The translations under genes and the position numbers were made by a program. A stretch of 64,000 nt of DNA, taken from the NCBI GenBank assembly GCA_001939145.1, contig LSRX01000252.1, positions 355,173 through 419,172 of the forward strand, written 5' to 3'. Shown in pieces: positions 24,456 through 37,600 of the stretch. Within the stretch, counting starts at the first letter, position 1, and every line of letters starts with the position of its first letter. This stretch comes from Symbiodinium microadriaticum (lineage: Eukaryota; Sar; Dinophyceae; Suessiales; Symbiodiniaceae). The notes beneath the pieces are model-generated. The model was not told where the DNA came from and made no database searches. It worked only from the letters and a program-made list of their open reading frames with translations.

Positions 24456-26694
24456 AAGATTTCGTGCTTCGGGCCTAGACACTGGATTTTAGAAGCTTTA
24501 GCAATAGTACAATTCTTGGTCGTCCTGATTATAAATGTAAAACTTATCTGAACTTGGGACCCTAGCAAAAACTGAAATGTTCAGCTGTTTCTTAGGGCTT
24601 ATAGTGTGTAAAAACCAAAAAGTAAGATGTATTGCTAAGTACCCTTCAGAAAACGGGAAATCCACAAACCGGCACCACAGTAAAGGTTCTAGGTGAGCCA
24701 GGACATCTCAAGGAGGCTGCAGCCCGCGAAACCCTGCAAGAAGTTTTCGCAAGCAGCCGGGCCAATATAGTTGGAATAGGATCTTGGGCCATAGGGCTAT
24801 ACTATGCCAAAAAACTGTAACCGATTATAACCTACAAATCATCAACAGGCTTTTCGTCCACAGAGGAATCCTGTAATCGACAATTCGACCGTTACAGCAT
24901 CTGACATACTGAATCCCTGGCAAACCCTAAAGCCCTGAAGCCTAAAGCCTAAACCCCTAAACCCTATATAAACCCTAAACCCGCCCGCCACCCCTCTCTC
25001 GTCTTTTTCGGATAGGCGGGCGCTTGTCGAGCGATCCGCGAGACCCTGCGAGGCAGGTTCAGGCGGGCGACCGAGCCGGCCTCCAGGCTTGCCGATACCC
25101 GTCCAAGCACGCTTAGGCCGAGTCAGCCTTACCCCAACCCCTTCACGACTTGAGGCGGTCTGCAACTGGACAAGGATTGGGGCCCCCTAACCCTTCTTTA
25201 GGATTTCGGGGTTTAGGGGTTTAGGGGTTTAGGGTTTAGGGTTCCCCCCTTCCCCCGCCACCCTCGCAAAAAAGAGGCGATTCCCTGAACCTCAAAACCA
25301 CGAGAAAGTAAGGCAGGAAGCCGAGGCTTGAGCCTCTAGGGTTTAGGGCTCAGGATCTGTGGGCTTCGGGGCTTACCGTAAACCCCAAACCCTAAACCCT
25401 ATAAACCCTAAGCCCTATAAAACCTATAAATCTTATCCCTATAAACCCTAAACCCTTAAACCCTACAAGCCCTAAACCCTGTAAGCCCTATAAACCCTTC
25501 AAACCCTATAAACCCTACAAGCCCTAAAATCCCTAAACCCTAAAGCCCTAAACCCTAAAAACCCTAAACCCTATAAAGGTTTGGGGCTTCAGGGGCTTCC
25601 GATCTCCTGTCTTGGACTTCGGAGGCCAATAGAGCTACGTCGCCGGGAGATACCTGCAAGAGTTGAGGTAGGGTTTAGGGTTTAGGGCTTAAGGGGTTTA
25701 GGGTTTAGGGCTTAAGGGGTTTAGGGTTTAGGGTTTAAGGGGTTTAGGGTTTAGGGTTTAGGGTTTAGGCGGGTCCTTGAACATTCGGGGGGACCTTAGT
25801 GAGGGCTTAGCATTTCGGGTTGAGGGCTCCGTACATTAAGACCCGACTGAGTAGTGTTTCTGACTTGCTTGAAGTACACCGGGCGTTGTAGGATGTTGAG
25901 GGGCTTCTATGAAGCTTTTGTACAAGGGTTGTGGAAGGGTTCTATGAGCGTCCTGGGTTTAGGATTCATAACGGCATATAGTCGTGTATAGAGTCTAGGA
26001 TTTTGGGACTAGGGGTTCAAGGGCTTGGTGTTTAGGGCTGAGGGAGTCGATCCAGGTTTGGGGTTGCAAGCAGTTGGGTGTAAAGCTTCAGCCGATTCAG
26101 TTAGGCATTTGCTACACAAAAAACTCTCTCGACCCGTCCCTCTGTTCTTCTCAACTTGATACTCAAACCCTAAACCCTAAACCCTTAATCCTCTTCCCCA
26201 CCCCTTACCCCTCACCCGTCCTGATGCTAAGCCCTGCACCCCTGAGCCTGACTTCCGAATATCAAAACCTTCAACCGTCCCCAAGCTCAACATCCCTTCC
26301 AGCTTGGAGCTAGGATCAAGGTTTAGGGTTCAGGAGTTTAAGATTTAGGGGTTTAGGGCTTGAGGGTTTAGGGTTTAGGGACTTAGTAATCCAGGGCATA
26401 CACCAAGAACCTGTGAAACTCAAAGCGCAGGCAAGAGCAATGAACGGCTACTGCTCACTAACCTTCGACTTTTGACCTCTCATCAGCCCCCACGCACTGG
26501 CAACGGACGACACCAGTCCAAACACTTGTAGGAAACAAATGAGACTGGTTCCTGTGTATATACTTTGGCCCGAAAGGGGCCCGAAAGTACCGATATACGG
26601 ACGACTTTGCGGCCAAAGTAGTATATAACATTTGGGTACATGGACCCGTAGACCCTTAGGGTTAAACCCCATCCCCCAATATGGGCTATAGTTA

Positions 26695-26697
26695 TAG

Positions 26698-26730
<33 letters not shown>

Positions 26731-26940
26731 TAACTGTATGTATATATATATATATATATATGTGTATTATATGTATATATATGTATATATGTATATAAGT
26801 ATAAACAACATATAAATACAATGAATATAAATGTAAATATAGAAAGATAAAAAAGATAAATATTATACATATATATATGTATATATATATGTGTGTATAT
26901 ATATATATATATTTATCTATGTATTTATTTATTTATTTTT
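26695..26940. repeat. (TA)n / TATG-rich simple sequence
   Basis: Alternating TA runs with TATG and TATT interruptions, then ATTT-type repeats to about 26975. Tyr/Ile-rich frames here are artefacts. Confidence 0.92.
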
Positions 26941-27960
26941 TATTTATTGAGTTATTTATTGATTTATTTATATCTTACGCTACCTTATAACCCCACTTCT
27001 GACTGCCATGAACCTCCAAGTGACCCTGACCCGGTCCCAGACGCCTTTGCAACTTTTCGCACACTTTCCACCCTGGCGTGGCCGGTTCGGAGGCTGAGGC
27101 TCTGCAGGACAGACTCAAAAGGCCTCGCGCTCGTAACCCTGCCGTAGGTAGGGCTTTTAAGGTTTAGGGTGCTATAGTGGTCTTCAGACTGAGAATAGAA
27201 TCGGCTCCCTTTAGCCAAAGACGGGAGGGTGGAGGCTAGGGGAGGCTAGAGGATAGAGGCTGCACAGGGCTTAGCATGCAAGCGAAGTTTGGAAAGTCGA
27301 GGTCTTTTGAAGCTTCTAGCTTTAGCCAGGGCAACACTCCATTGGTGCAACCTCGCTTAGTTCATGAGCCCAAAAACCGCATAAACCGGAACCCGAAGCA
27401 ACCGCAGAGAAAGCCCTTCCGTCCTGAAACCTCAAACCATCGGTCCTCCCATCCAAACTCCACCTGCAAAGCCCAAACGTCACCGAAACACAGTCGGGGG
27501 TCCGGATTCATAGCTTAAGACATTACTGAGACTGCACCACCGCCTACCCCGAATCCCCGCACAAGCCCGCCCCCCTGCCTCTTCGCGACCAGGTCCAGTT
27601 GTTCAGACCGTTCCACGAGGATGTCATGTCTAAGGCAACCAAGGGACTTTATATAGTGGGGGTCAGGGGGGTTGAGATTTTGGGTCGGGGCCGGTTAGGT
27701 TAGGTGGATAGAATTTCGGGTTTGAGGGTTTATGCTTGGTACTGACATGGCTCAGGAGGGGGCTTCTGAAATGAAGTAGGACACGAAAGACACTCCAGAG
27801 CTCGCCTTCTGGCGGAAGAAGTTAGCTACACGATCTGAGGGAATAGTCGTCTGTGATGGGACGTACCAGTTGAGACAAGTGATCTAAGGTGCAATGCAAT
27901 GTGGCGTTTGCTGAGTATAGCATCGCAAGACCACCCTGGAAGGCCTTGTAACTAGGTAAA

Positions 27961-28067
27961 CTACGGTTGATGATAAAAATCCTGCATTACCCATAATAAG
28001 GATTAAACCATAATTTTCACAGTATAGGGTCATTTAGGTAATGCAGGATTTCTATCATCAACAGTAG
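27961..28067. mobile_element. Foldback element family 2, copy 1
   Basis: Arms CTACGGTTGATGATAAAAAT + CCTGCATTACC and GGTAATGCAGG + ATTTCTATCATCAACAGTAG, about 33 bp each, around a 40-bp core. The second copy is at 62894-63000. Confidence 0.82.
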
Positions 28068-28483
28068 ATAAACTAGCATGACCCGTAATCAGAATTTGGG
28101 CTTGCGACCTTGCAGCGACAGTAAACGTGAGCAAAGGCAAGTGGTGCTGTTAAGTGTGAAAGCGGCCCATGTCGACAACATATGCCCCAGCTTGAATGAG
28201 CAACCCGCATAACCCTGGACCGAAAGCCCTAAACCACTATACTCTGATTATACACAAAGTCGCCAAAAGCCCTTGGCCCAAAACCCCTAGAATACTAAAT
28301 CAGTGCACCCTGCACCCCATTAATAAACATACCCCACAGGCCCTACGCCCCAATCAGGTAATCAGTACTGCAACATGCAGTTCCCTAAACACTAAACCCT
28401 GGGCCCTGCACCCTAAACCCTAAAACCCTAAACCGTCAGGGTTGGTGCAAATTCTGGGTCCCCGGCTTCTGTTGCTCTCGGCC

Positions 28484-28672
28484 CAGCTCGAGCTGCAGCT
28501 CCACTTTGGGATGCCTTCGTCAAAGCTCAACCGAAGGCATTAAAGGCAACAACACCCAGGATGACGAAACAGAGACCAGAATAGCTAGCAAGCGAGTTTG
28601 AAGATCAGAACGAAGGTTATGATGAAGAAGAAGACAGTGACGACGCTGATGACGGGTGTAGGGATGCTGCAT
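28484..28672 (+). pseudogene. Acidic exon remnant
   Basis: Plus-strand frames read WDAFVKAQPKALKATTP, then (shifted) DDETETRIASKR, then (shifted again) FEDQNEGYDEEEDSDDADDG followed by a stop. The acidic, coding-like composition spread over three frames without splice sites between them suggests a decayed gene end. No family recognised. Confidence 0.3.
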
Positions 28673-28884
28673 AATTCAATACTTCTGATATAAGTATTCC
28701 TCTCGTGCTGATAGGTGCTAAGTACCTACAACCAAGATCTGGAAGGAGGCTTATGTGCCAAGAGAAGCATGATGTGGCTGCTAGATCCCAAAACCCCGAC
28801 TGTCTGCATGATACACAAAACAGGGGTTAGGGGCTTAGGGTTACTATGAGGAGCCGTGAAACCTGCTCTGCTCCAGAAAAATCA

Positions 28885-28955
28885 TAGCCGTCCATAGCCG
28901 GTCTGTCTCAACCATCGGGGTGCTTCAATTAAGGGTTCTGTCTCAGCTTGTTTAT
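28885..28955. repeat. Two inverted GAGACAGA(ACG)-type motifs
   Basis: GGTCTGTCTCAACC (about 28899) and GGTTCTGTCTCAGC (about 28936) are complements of the motif clustered at 39.4-39.95 kb. They lie downstream of the last minus-strand gene. Confidence 0.55.
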
Positions 28956-29157
28956 GCTGGCTACAATGCTTCACGAAAGTCGCACTTTTTTTTCCCTCGC
29001 CATCCCCGTTTGCAAAGGCTCCATCGCATTTTTTAAATGCGGAACACAAACCCCTGAGCAGCAGGCATAGAATCTGAAGAGTGCAACTTATTATTGTATT
29101 GATCTAGTTATTCCATACCTGCTTTTTTCCCACTTTCCAAGCTTTCAGACAGAACAT

Positions 29158-32100
29158 TCACTCCACCCGTCTCCTCTTGTCTTTCATGGCCTCGCTGGCC
29201 CACTTCCAGACAATATAGTATGCTTGCGACTGACTTCGTTTGTCTGGAGCAACCGATTTTGGCTCCACCAAAGCCAGATCGACTTGCTCCTTCGGCAGTT
29301 CAGCATTGTAACTCGCAGAGCAGGAACCCCTGAGCAGAATCACAAAACACGGAGGCATCTGCAATCTAGACTCTGTTTGAATCTCGCCTACAATGGTTAC
29401 AATTATTCTAATCTATTTAATTACATGATTTGAGAAATATGATGAAATGAAGAGCCGAGGCACTTGTTGTCAAACTTGCCTGAGGTCAGTCTCGCTTGAA
29501 ACAGTGGTCTGGTTTGATCTCGGTGCACTGTGTGAGCAATGCTAATACCATCCATGACAGGCCATCTGTCAGTCAGATACTTGGGGATCATAGAAGCCGA
29601 TGAAAGCAGCCGTCTGGACTCACGAATCGTCTCGGCTTCTCCAGATGGTCTGTTCGCAGCAGGCAGCTCCTTGCCAAAGAATGCTATTGAATTAATTAAC
29701 TGAACCCAAAGCTGGTATGAATTATGAATCAGCTGTCAGTCTGAAATATGAATCACTCGTTGGAATCATGTGGTTTGGTGTTTTTTGGACATGTGTCGTG
29801 AATTCCCGGTCCTCAGCAGCTGCCTCCTCTGGCGCGTCCGGTTTGTCAGCTGGCTCTTCCTTGTCGATTGGGTTAGAAATTGGAAACGGGTGCTGAGTTG
29901 CATATATTACATGCATGAAATCTGTGATGTATGCCTGTATTATGTATGTATGCATGCATGCATGGATGTAGATATGTACGTATGGACCTATGTACCTATG
30001 TACGTATGTAGGTATGTAGGTATGCATGTATGTATGTATGTATGTAGGTAGGTAGGTAGGTAGGTAGGTAGGTAGGTAGGCAGGCAGGTAGGTAGGTAGG
30101 TAGGTAGGTAGGTAGGCAGGCAGGTAGGTAGGTAGGTAGGTAGGTATGTATGTATGCATGTATGTGCTTATGAACTATATGCTAGGTGTAGGTATAGATA
30201 TAGACAAATATGCTAGGTGTAGGTATAGATATAGACAATAATAGATATAGATATAGATAACTCATACATACAGATACAGATACAGATAATCATACATATA
30301 GACATAGACATAATCATAATATAGTATATAGAGTTATAATAATTATATATTGATACCGTGATAGATTTGGTATTTAGATATATGCCCCATTGGTAATATT
30401 AATCAATTACCATCTGACTGAACGATCTGAATTTACATTTAAATAAAAACAGACTTGGCCTGCCTAGGTTTTGGTAAAGTCGCAAGAACCACAGACCCCA
30501 CATGGGCCGGCCTCATCATCATCTCCGATCAAAGCCAAGAGCTCATTGGCTGCGGCCAAAGCAGGATCTGGCTCCCCGTTCATTTCAAAAGCCTTTAGCG
30601 GCAAGAGCTTGTCACGTTGGGTTTTGATTCCAAAAAATTTAGCAGAACTCGCAGGCAGTAAATCAGTAAATCCTGTTTCAGCGATTTTTCTTTGTCATTC
30701 GTTTGATAACAGTTTAACAGGAAAGAAAGCATTGTGATTCCAAGGGCCTCGGGCTGCTCTTCATCCTCATCTTCATCTTGCTCAGCATTTGCACTTCGGG
30801 CTCGTCGCTTCACATCCAATTCGTCACACTTCTTCTCGATGTCCTTGGCATCCTGTTCGGATATGTAGTTCTTCACTGCATCCAGCTTCAGAATTGCCTT
30901 GATCTTCGCAGTCTTGGAGGCATTCTTTCTCAGTCGAGAGCCATAAATGTTTAGTATCTTGGAGAGGTTCTCACTCGTCACACAGCAGATATCCCGACTC
31001 AAGATGAGCTGCACTACCAAGGGCTTTGGCTGGGCTGCTCTTCTGAAAATAATGCTGCTGCCGAACTTGCTTGCCAGGGCGTTGCTGCAGCAGTGCACTG
31101 TGTAAGAATAGCATGCCACCTCTGCAGAATCTTGAGTTGAATCTTGTGTTGAATAAGCAAAAAGCTCCAGTCCTACATAATAATTACAAAAAAAATCACA
31201 ACATAACTCTAATGTCTAATAGCATAATTACTTTGGACGGACATAGAGACAGATTCGAGTCTTCAAATTGAGACCGGGGCACTTGGCTAAAGTCCACCAA
31301 GGTCCGATGTAGCAATGGCCTCCGACAGTGTGTAGTTACTTAACTTATGAATCAAAACTTACAAAGACAAAACAATCCTGAGAGTGTTTACTACAGTTGA
31401 ATCACAAACAACAACCGCGAAACCAAACAACCATTTATTTTGTATTATGTTTCATTTACTAAGTTATATTATATATAATGATGGACCAAGAAGAATTCAA
31501 TTTATTATTGACTCAAATTAATTCAATTCAATATTTAGTGCAATTTAATGTGTTGATTTAACTAATTCATTCAATGATTCAAACTCACTGGCATTTCAAT
31601 TGCTGCTTTCATCCAAGTGGCTTTCCCATATCCATCACCAATGCTTTGCTGCTTTCGCGATCATTCAGGACATCCTCTGCCTCCCACCGGGCCGGATTTT
31701 TGGCAACACTGGTCTCGTCGATTGTCTCGGGTGGAAGCTTCCCACGAAAGCACAGCTCGACCTCCCGTAGCTTCAAGGCCTTGCAGATTGCGACAAAGCG
31801 GGGCGGGGCGATTTCTGTTTTGTTTTGCCAAACACCCGAGACCCTTTCCACCCTTAATAACTAACTGACAAATCAGTAGCTGAAGCGAATTTTGCCATAA
31901 TTTGTGCAAGCTAGGAGAAAGATCCTTCGGCTTGTAAGGGTTATTACAGGGTGAATAAATTAATTCCAAGACACACACAGCAAACCGGGGTTGCTTCCCA
32001 AGGCCAGCAGAAAAGACGTGTTCACCTTGATCAGCATGCCCCGCTGGATCACCCCCGGAACCCAGAACGAAGCCGAAGCATCAGCCAAATCGAAGCCACA

Positions 32101-33925
32101 CCTCATCATCGGGAGCACGGCAAGGAATTTAGTGTAAGAGGGAAAACAATGTCAATCCGAGTCGATTTCATTCTGTCATTGTAATGTGTTGGAAGCATCA
32201 GTCAGCAACCATTGATTGATTTTCAATCGTGAAGAGCTGGTTGCAACGGCTACCATATATATATATATATATCGATATCGAATAATTAAATTAAATGACA
32301 GTATCATACAAAAAAGGTATTCCCACAATCGAGACCCAGCAGCCTTCGTGCCTCGAGAAAAGCTTTCATGTAGTTCAAGGTCCCCTTGTTGTGCTGGTGA
32401 GCCGACGTGCCCGATGCACCAGACAGGATGCTGTCCAAATGCACATCTTGGCCTCAGTTATTCGCACTAGTACCGAACCAATGAATATATAATATTCATT
32501 GTCTCATATATATATATATATACACACATATACTATAAAGCAAATGATCCGAAAAGCAAACGACAACTTGCGAATAATATCCCAGGACAGAAGAACTCAA
32601 AGGATCATCTCTCTAGATCAGCATTTACTTAGTATAATTATAACTATTCAATTTAAATTTAGTATACAATACTGACTATACTAGTCAGTTTACTAATTAA
32701 TTAATTAAACTTAATATTAGTAAATTTAAACAAAATTCAATAAATAAATATTCATTCATTCATTCATTCATCAGCTAATTAGCGACTCAATGCTTAGAAT
32801 TACTACCGATCTGTCCAACACATTCGGACTCTGTGCACAGTGTTTTCCCAATATTTATTCGTCTGGTGTTGACACGGATAAATTTGGGTCAAACTTCTTG
32901 CTGTGTACAGCTAGATTGTATGTGTAGATAACTGCTATATTATCTGCCGTAGTTATTAACACATGACCCATCATGAGGGTAGTGTATTGTCGTTGCAATA
33001 TTGTTATATTATATTGAGCAATTCAATTTGTCATGTGTGGTTCTTCCGAATCAAACTTCATCTTGCTGTAGTCTATATCATTCATTCATTCAGTCAGTCA
33101 GTCAGTCATTCATTCGAAGGTCAGATCAGTAAGACCCAGCACTAGATTTTAATTGGGTTTGAATTGAAGAATGCAATGAGAAGAAACACAAATCCACACA
33201 GGTACACGAATCTCTCGATTTCGGTTGCCGGAATTCATGAACGAATATATCCGGAGGTGAAATGCTATTTGCAGGCGTGGCTCTTCCAGTGAAGCTCTCC
33301 GGCTGGAACAGTTTCTGTTTCAATGCTCGCACAGTCGTCCCTTCCCAGTCGGTGTCTTGCAGTTTCACCGATGTGGCTTGGCCGTCTCCGTCCAGCATCT
33401 TCGCGTAGAGAGCTTTGACCCCCACTGTATTGAGATTCGTGATCCCAGCTGCCCCACCCTTCGATCCACGGCGGACATTGTCTTGCATTGCCGCAAATTG
33501 GTCCTCAATATTTGCAGAAAAACTAAGCCTCGGATACCATGCCATCACGAGGTCGCGAACATTCTGGGTCACCTTGAATGCATCAGTCTCGAGACAAACC
33601 ATGGTCTCCCGGTAAACCTGCCACCGTACATGAGGGCAAAGCCTGTGTAACAGGTCTGCTGTGTTCTTGTTCTGTTCCATCGACAGGACCGTAGCCCATT
33701 CAAACTCCAGGGCTTGCAAGACCTTGGCCTGCACGTCCGCCAAGTCGGGGACCTCCGTGGACTGTTTCAGTAGGAGACAGGAGCTGCAAGCCGGAGCAGC
33801 CGTGAGGTACAGCTGGTAAGACCCGAGTTCGTACAAGGTAACGAGGCAAACGTCCAAGTGGTCTCGTAGGAGGTCTTGTTGCACTCTGCATCGTCGCTTC
33901 ACCACTCGCAACTCCTTGAGTTTAC
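29158..33925 (-). CDS. Gene G2: multi-exon protein of unknown function (model incomplete)
   Basis: Not recognised. In transcription order, exons are visible at about 33240-33925 (one long exon, ~225 aa, starting ELRVVKRRCRVQQDLL after an AG-G acceptor), 32320-32455, 31966-32135 (FWVPGVIQRGMLIKV), 31640-31850 (PPRFVAICKALKLREVE), 30740-31060 (LSKILNIYGSRLRKNASKTA, then an acidic EQDEDEDEEQ run; Lys-rich helix-turn pattern reminiscent of SAP-like modules, unproven), 30467-30590 (ends CGVCGSC), 29785-29856, 29563-29676 and 29158-29289 (ends KDKRRRVE, stop). The last three exons join in phase 0 with AG-G acceptors. A (TAGG)n microsatellite sits in the intron near 30.1 kb. The 5' end and the exons between 32.5 and 33.2 kb are unresolved, and more than one gene is possible. 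Confidence 0.5.
29960..30160. repeat. TATG / (TAGG)n microsatellite
   Basis: TATG and GTAC repeats followed by about 30 TAGG/CAGG units (30040-30145), inside an apparent intron of the minus-strand gene. Confidence 0.93.
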
Positions 33926-34197
33926 TGGTTTCGATTTGAATCGAATCGATTATATTAAATGTAAAGGAAGTCAAGCGACTAAAGACAAGGCCCACGACAT
34001 TTGGTTCATCCCCCACTCAGTCCCCAAGTTGCTTCGTTTGACACAAACAGTAATTAGCAGTGACAGTCATAAATAATAAATGATTCATTCACAACATTCA
34101 CTTCAATCTATACTTAAATTAAATTCATAAAAATAATTGACTACATACTAAGTAATCAAACCAAAACCAACCATACAGTTACAGATTAGTTAATATT

Positions 34198-34395
34198 GGC
34201 GGACTAGCCGCGGTTGTTTGTCTCAAACATTTAATAGACTAGACTAAGTCTAGACTAGTCTACTAAATAAGGGCGGAGTAGCCGCCGTTGTTTGTCCAGG
34301 GCGGAGTAGCCCGCCGTGGAGATTGCGGACCAGCCGCAGTGCATGAAGCGGATTAGCCGCTGTTCCTCCGTGCGGGCTAGCCGCCTTTACCTGCC
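34198..34395. repeat. Hairpin array GCGG-N5-CCGC, second locus
   Basis: Six or so units such as GCGGACTAGCCGC, GCGGAGTAGCCGC, GCGGACCAGCCGC, GCGGATTAGCCGC and GCGGGCTAGCCGC, spaced irregularly. All keep a GCGG/CCGC stem with a 5-base loop. Located between gene G1 (ends 34660) and gene G2 (starts near 33925). Confidence 0.85.
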
Positions 34396-34659
34396 GTGAT
34401 TTTCTTCGAATCATTTACTTAATTTAATTTTAAATACATGTCGAGCACCAGATATACTTTATTTATTTATTGGTTAGGTTCGAAGACTCACATTTCAGAT
34501 TGAGGCCAATCAACCCTAAGGTGCAGGGAATTCTTCAGTGAACACAGCGGTGTATCTGATATCAGTTTCAGCAGAACGGCCACTGTAGTAATGCTGTCAT
34601 GCAGGTCCATTCCATACCGAGTAGACATTTATTCATTAATTTATTCTTTGTTTTCAAAT

Positions 34660-37600
34660 TCATGATGCCATCCGAGTATCAACACCGACCATGTCGAGGT
34701 CTGACTCCGTAGTGGCAAAGGCCGCGCCTTGCGGGCCCAGGCCCTCCTCGACGACTCGGCAGAGTCGAGCTTCGAAACCAGCAGAGTTGCACCAAGCTGT
34801 ATGCTCGTGCAAGGAATCCAGCTTCGTCTTGTTGGATTGCTTAGATGAGGCAACCGGTTCTGTATGACTTTGCACATGGAATCAAGCAACATCAACAGGC
34901 TTGCAGGTTGCATACATCATCAGTTCACTCCTGCATGTGCAATCCAGTAGCGAGCCAGAGGCACATCTCACACCAGGGCTCCGTGAAGAACTGAAAGCTT
35001 TCGAAGAGCTTGTGGGCCTCTTCGTCAATAAGGGCCTCACCATGCGACAGAAAATCATATGAACTCCAACGAATCGAAAGTGTCAGTGAAGTCCTGTAGC
35101 CTGTGTTGTTCGTCTTCCGTGCTGCTGAGGAGCCCGGATGCAGCAGTCCATGATGCGGTTGTACTTTTGCCCGTCGTTTCCGGTGGCAGCCAACCCCATG
35201 TCTGCGAAAGGGTTGACACCCTCCTGCTAACAGGACAGCAACCCACGACGTCTACATGTGGGCCGCTTTCATTGTAACTTCCCGGCCTCGAGGCAACCCC
35301 AAAGTACCACAAGCAGGGTCGCACTGTAGTACCTTTTGAAGCCTGCTGCACAAAAGCCCCAACTGCACCACCGGCCGGCTTTGTAGGACGAGGCGACTCT
35401 CCTTACTGTACATCAATAGCCAGAATTGATGCAACAAGCTTGCAGCGAAATTGCAGCGAGACTTGCATTTGACCATCTAAAGAATCTAGCAAAGGCGGCC
35501 CAGGGTCCTGCTTGCTTTCTGAAGAACCTCGCAAACATTCTCAAATGCGTGAATGCCTTCGGCGTTTGCGTCCCAGCCATTCCTCGGGTGGGCATACAAT
35601 TGTCAATGTCAATTGTTGCAAGGATACTGCCTGTCTGTGACTATCGCAGCTACAGACGATCTGCCTCGCACAGCAAGTTCCATTCCAAGACACTCTTCCA
35701 AAATGGACGAAGCAAAGAGCTCCTGCAGCAAATCCTCAGAATGGGCCTGTAAGCAGAAGCTCCACATTGCTAAAAGTGCACGGAAGCTTGACAAGAAAAA
35801 AACTTGTTTACCAAGTCATGCAAATGAATAGACAATCAAAGCGGACAAGCAACCACCTGTAGATACCGGTCTGCAGCCTGTTTCCAGGAAGCTCCAATTT
35901 TGCAAGTGTCCCAAGGACCACGTTTGGCCTTCATCAGCCACTCACTGAGTGCCCAGGTTCCTTAGCCAGATGTAAGCCGTAAAGCAGACTCGGCCGAGCA
36001 ACACATTTACTACTGAATTACTCAGAACCATCAATTAATCGTAACTGTCATGTGCAGCCTGCGAGGCGACCCCAAATTGTCAAACTAGGACTGTGCGTTG
36101 AGGCGTGAGTATCACGACTCACGGCTCATTTCAGCTGAGGCTCTCTTGACGGCTTTGTTGCACTGAAACAATCGCAGGTAATGGTTTTGCAACTTGTGCC
36201 TCGGCACGGGGGTCTGGGTAGGGTGCACGGGAGGTGGAACTCAACCATTAAATAATATTCATATTTAATGACACAAAATATCACAATCTGCAGCTACGGT
36301 GACAACTCATCGCGAACGAAGTTCACCTTGAAATTTTGGCTAGCAAGGAAGGTGAAGGCCGCCCAAAGTGTAGAGCCCTCGTCTGGAGCCACGACGAGTC
36401 GCAGGTGGGACTGGTGCCTCGGTGTGAGGCAGTCCCAAGATGCCTCACCTGTGGCCGGGTCCCACAGCCAAGCATTGCCATCCTCCATAATCCTCTTTTC
36501 GCCCCGTACTGGGTCCAACGGACGAAGCACATCAGTTCCGACCAGCAGCTCCAGGTCGAGCACAGACAACACATGCATGCATGCCCTCATCTGTTCCCTG
36601 GCAGACAGCTTCTTCTGGCGGATCTTGCTTATGGCCTTCGGCCTGAAGCAGCATGGGTTGATTCAGGGATTGGCACTCCAAATGAATGGGGAGCGGGCAC
36701 AGGACCAAGAACCTAATCTTGATGCTGCCCAGGTGCATTTTCTTTAGCTTGGCTTGCTTCCCCTCTGCAGCTGTCTCGGCGAACTTGTCCACAATTTTCT
36801 GTCCCTCTTCCATCTTCGTTTGCACAGAGACCGTGCTCACAGCCAGAGCACTGAGCCTCTGAAGCGGCAAGGCCGCTGCAACTCTGCCAGCATAGCCTAT
36901 CGGAGACCAGACCTTGGATTGGAACCTAGGCATGGCATGGCAAATCCTGGCATAAACCTTCTCAATTGGCGAGCGACATCCAGCTTCCCCTTCGGGGATG
37001 CATCCACAATGAGCTCCAGCGACCGAAACCGCTGATGACTCAGATCCTGGCCGTAAATATTGCATTTGTGCGTGGCTGGATTGTGGGAGTGTCTGGGAAT
37101 CAAACGAAACACATGCACCCCTTGGTCAGACTTGGGCTTGCAAATCTTGTTGTCTCAGAGATGGGCCTTGTGCAACTCCATCGTCGATTTTTGCCAGTAC
37201 CTGTAGAGGAAATCGCTGGCCAGCCTCGGATGATCAAAACTGCTCCCTCCTCAAACAAGAATCGCCGGGTTAACATCTTGCACTGGATCTTCTACACAGA
37301 CACATACTACATGTCCAAGGTGCCTGTGATGATGGGATGGAACCACATCAGCCAGGCCCAACGACTCCAACGTCTCGTCATGTGACGTGGAGAACGTACC
37401 GGCGGCTCTACACAAGAACCGTTCCATGCTCACAACATGCTTCGGCTTCGCATTGTTGCGGAGCAATTTGCCATTCCTAAAATTGGAAACATGTCGCAGC
37501 TGCCATGGCGAAACAAACTCCGTGTGGCACTGCTGGCTTGCCGAGGAGCTTGCGGCACGGATGAAATTCATCCGCGGCACTGACATCTGGAAGCTTCTCC

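Larger units (their letters stand above)
14095..28440. repeat. Interstitial TTTAGGG-rich domain between convergent gene blocks
   Basis: Perfect runs of TTTAGGG or CCCTAAA (for example 14099-14133, 18090-18115, 18765-18785, 19435-19465, 25680-25770) sit in a much larger background of degenerate copies (GGGTTC, GGGGTTT, AGGGCTT), switching orientation many times. No gene I can support lies inside, although one unbroken 177-codon frame occurs at 15320-15853 (not called). Foldback elements, microsatellites and one N gap are interspersed. It is not a chromosome end: sequence and genes continue on both sides. Confidence 0.88.

Noticed and set aside
29722-30159. Tyr/Leu/Pro/Thr-rich N-terminal part of a minus frame
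   Set aside because: Translation of the TAGG/TATG microsatellite; only the last part (about 29785-29856) is kept as an exon of gene G2.
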